Assembly (NCBI GenBank): GCA_012518115.1 | Contig: JAAYTD010000074.1 | Coordinates: 1-64,000 of the forward strand | Origin: Ignavibacteria bacterium | GTDB taxonomy: Bacteria; Bacteroidota; Ignavibacteria; Kapaibacteriales; UBA2268 | Direction of reading: 5' to 3' | DNA length: 64,000 bases | Shown: piece after piece, positions 62,958 through 64,000 of the stretch | Layout of the letters: the number at the start of each line of letters is the position of its first letter | Numbering within the stretch: position 1 is the stretch's first letter | Position numbers and translations under genes: made by a program | Notes under the pieces: generated by a model | What the model saw: the letters and a program-made list of their open reading frames with translations, nothing else | What the model was told of the DNA's origin: nothing | Databases searched by the model: none

Positions 62958-63014
62958 TTAAGGAATTAAGAGATGTCAAATTTTGACTATTCTTAATTCC
63001 TTAATTATTTTTTT
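62958..63014 (+). terminator. Terminator of the 61794 lipoprotein gene, overlapping the end of the next gene
   Basis: TTAAGGAATTAAGA (62958-62971) pairs exactly with TCTTAATTCCTTAA (62991-63004), and the run TTATTTTTTT follows. GTCAA/TTGAC inside the loop can extend the structure. The right arm contains the stop codon of the convergent minus-strand gene (63001-63003). Confidence 0.8.
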
Positions 63015-63813
63015 GAGTTTTAGCAACCTGAAATGGAAATTTTATAATATTCGGCAGTAGCATACCAGCTATTAAAACAAGAGGTACTAAGTTTTCTATT
63101 TCTAATGAAACAACTGCTTGTGGATATAAGTTTAATCCTATATTTACTATCAACATTTCTTTCCAGAAAATAGCATCATTTGCTAAAAGGATTTTTAGCT
63201 TATGTTTGACTATCAATATAGCTAGTGCTGCTATGTACAATAGAAACGGTACTATAAACATGGGACTTACATCAAATTTTGGAATTTGGAAAATTCCTTT
63301 TCCACTAAAAAAGAATTGGACTTCAGTATATAATTTTGTCAAAAGAACGCTATCGTTAAAAAATATCTTTTCATAAACAATAAAAATGACAATAGTAAGA
63401 ACTACTAATAAGGTAAAGAAAATCCCTTGTAATACTCCTCGTTTTGTTCGTTGTAATAACGTAAGTTCTCTTCCTTTAACTCCGGCTAATCCTGCCCAGA
63501 ACATTGCCCAGAAGTACATTCCATAAATAAAACTTCCCATATCTATTCTAAAAATACATAATATTCCTACAAAAATTCCTAATGGAATAACTTGTTTTAT
63601 TTGCATTGTATCATAATATTTAAAAATAGCTAAGGCAGCAAGAAAAATAAGATTAATAGCAATAGAAATAGAAAGCGATATAGTAGAAATACAAAACATA
63701 CTAAGAAGAGCTATTACAGTTGGTATGACAGCTGTTTTTTTACTTATAAATTTGCTTGCAAGTATGTATATTAAAAGACAGCTAATTAGATTTAGAAGTA
63801 TTATCGAGCTCAT
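63001..63813 (-). CDS. Polytopic membrane protein of unknown function
   Basis: 270 residues with about 8 TM helices. Basic loops face the cytosol (KYYDTMQIKQ, KGRELTLLQRTKRG). The loop FRIDMGSFIYGMYFWAMF and the later long loop (YTEVQFFFSGKGIFQIPKFDVS) resemble the C-terminal half of GT39/ArnT-like or other GT-C membrane glycosyltransferases, but the N-terminal catalytic half with its acidic DD/DE motif is absent. It could be a truncated GT-C protein or an unrelated family; no function is assigned. It stands alone between two terminators. Confidence 0.6.
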   Translation of the reverse strand: MSSIILLNLISCLLIYILASKFISKKTAVIPTVIALLSMFCISTISLSISIAINLIFLAALAIFKYYDTMQIKQVIPLGIFVGILCIFRIDMGSFIYGMYFWAMFWAGLAGVKGRELTLLQRTKRGVLQGIFFTLLVVLTIVIFIVYEKIFFNDSVLLTKLYTEVQFFFSGKGIFQIPKFDVSPMFIVPFLLYIAALAILIVKHKLKILLANDAIFWKEMLIVNIGLNLYPQAVVSLEIENLVPLVLIAGMLLPNIIKFPFQVAKTQKNN

Positions 63814-63840
63814 TTATGTTTCATTTAATTTTTATCATTT

Positions 63841-63875
63841 AAAAAAGAGACTGCCTTTTTTAAAGACAGTCTCTT
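63841..63875 (-). terminator. Terminator of the T9SS cargo gene at the window edge
   Basis: AAGAGACTG (63845-63853) pairs with CAGTCTCTT (63867-63875); A residues at 63841-63846 give a minus-strand T-run. The GAGACTG stem is shared with the rplA terminator. Confidence 0.82.
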
Positions 63876-63904
63876 ATAATTTGATTAATATATTTAAGTA
63901 TTAA

Positions 63905-64000
63905 TTACTTAACGATATTAATTCTGCAAACCTTACTTTCTCCTGCAGCAACCATTTTCACTGTGTAGTTACCGCTAGGTAAGTTAGATAAGTTTGCTGA
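63905..64000 (-). CDS. C-terminal end of a T9SS cargo protein (partial, cut by the window edge)
   Basis: The last 31 codons before TAA 63905-63907 read SANLSNLPSGNYTVKMVAAG then ESKVCRINIVK. The pattern L-x2-LPSGNYTVKM...INIVK matches the final beta strands of type A sorting domains and closely resembles the end of the 48339-54722 protein (LSSGTYTVLI...LNVVN). The rest of the gene lies beyond the window, so nothing can be said of its main domain. Confidence 0.85.
   Translation of the reverse strand, partial: SANLSNLPSGNYTVKMVAAGESKVCRINIVK

Noticed and set aside
1-64000. tRNA and rRNA genes
   Set aside because: No T-loop-like GGTTCGAATCC stretch with a cloverleaf context and no rRNA-like blocks were recognised by eye; a covariance-model scan would settle it.

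Overview
The window is about 30% G+C and reads as the chromosome of a Gram-negative, probably fermentative member of the Bacteroidota in the broad sense (including the Ignavibacteriota/Chlorobiota side). Evidence: a PorZ-like protein and at least two type IX secretion (T9SS) C-terminal sorting domains; promoters of the form TTTG-N19/20-TAnnTTTG, which is the Bacteroidota housekeeping sigma consensus; few Shine-Dalgarno sequences; lipid A/KDO genes (lpxB, kdsD, waaA), bamA, skp and many outer-membrane barrels. A PPi-type phosphofructokinase signature and a sensory [FeFe]-hydrogenase-like protein point to anaerobic energy metabolism. Genus or order cannot be settled from this sequence alone.

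Layout. 0.2-3.2 kb (minus): lipoprotein propeller, ECF sigma factor and an anti-sigma protein that appears to cross both membranes. 3.3-14 kb (plus): pgsA-ribE, outer-membrane barrel plus S9 peptidase, an IPT/FGE-like lipoprotein with pgpA, HU, surE, NlpC/P60 hydrolase, MBOAT acyltransferase. 14-18.4 kb (minus): parB, nnrDE-vanZ, rplK-rplA. 18.8-24.8 kb (plus): dnaN, purL, bamA. 25-27.9 kb (minus): [FeFe]-hydrogenase-like PAS sensor overlapping a SpoIIE phosphatase. 28-33.3 kb: AspT/YidE transporter, rpsD, PFK, skp, thioesterase. 33.3-34.6 kb (minus): BadF-type kinase and a clpS that carries an in-frame amber codon. 34.9-42.6 kb (plus): O-antigen ligase/polymerase, PorZ-like protein, histidine kinase overlapping lpxB, kdsD. 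43.3-47.4 kb: murD, aspartokinase, waaA, bracketed by inverted copies of a mosaic of dispersed intergenic repeats. 47.8-57.1 kb (minus): small lipoprotein, 2,127-residue T9SS beta-helix protein, CcmF/CcsA-type protein. 57.3-62.9 kb (plus): BatA/VWA protein, membrane histidine kinase, second IPT/FGE-like lipoprotein. 63-64 kb (minus): membrane protein and the last 31 codons of another T9SS cargo.

Envelope building dominates: lipid A/KDO, O-antigen, barrel assembly, peptidoglycan, phospholipid synthesis and T9SS surface display. The points most worth a second look are the dual-membrane anti-sigma operon, the sensory hydrogenase-phosphatase pair, the amber-interrupted clpS and the inverted repeat mosaics around murD-aspartokinase-waaA. 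No rRNA, tRNA, CRISPR array, transposase or prophage was recognised.
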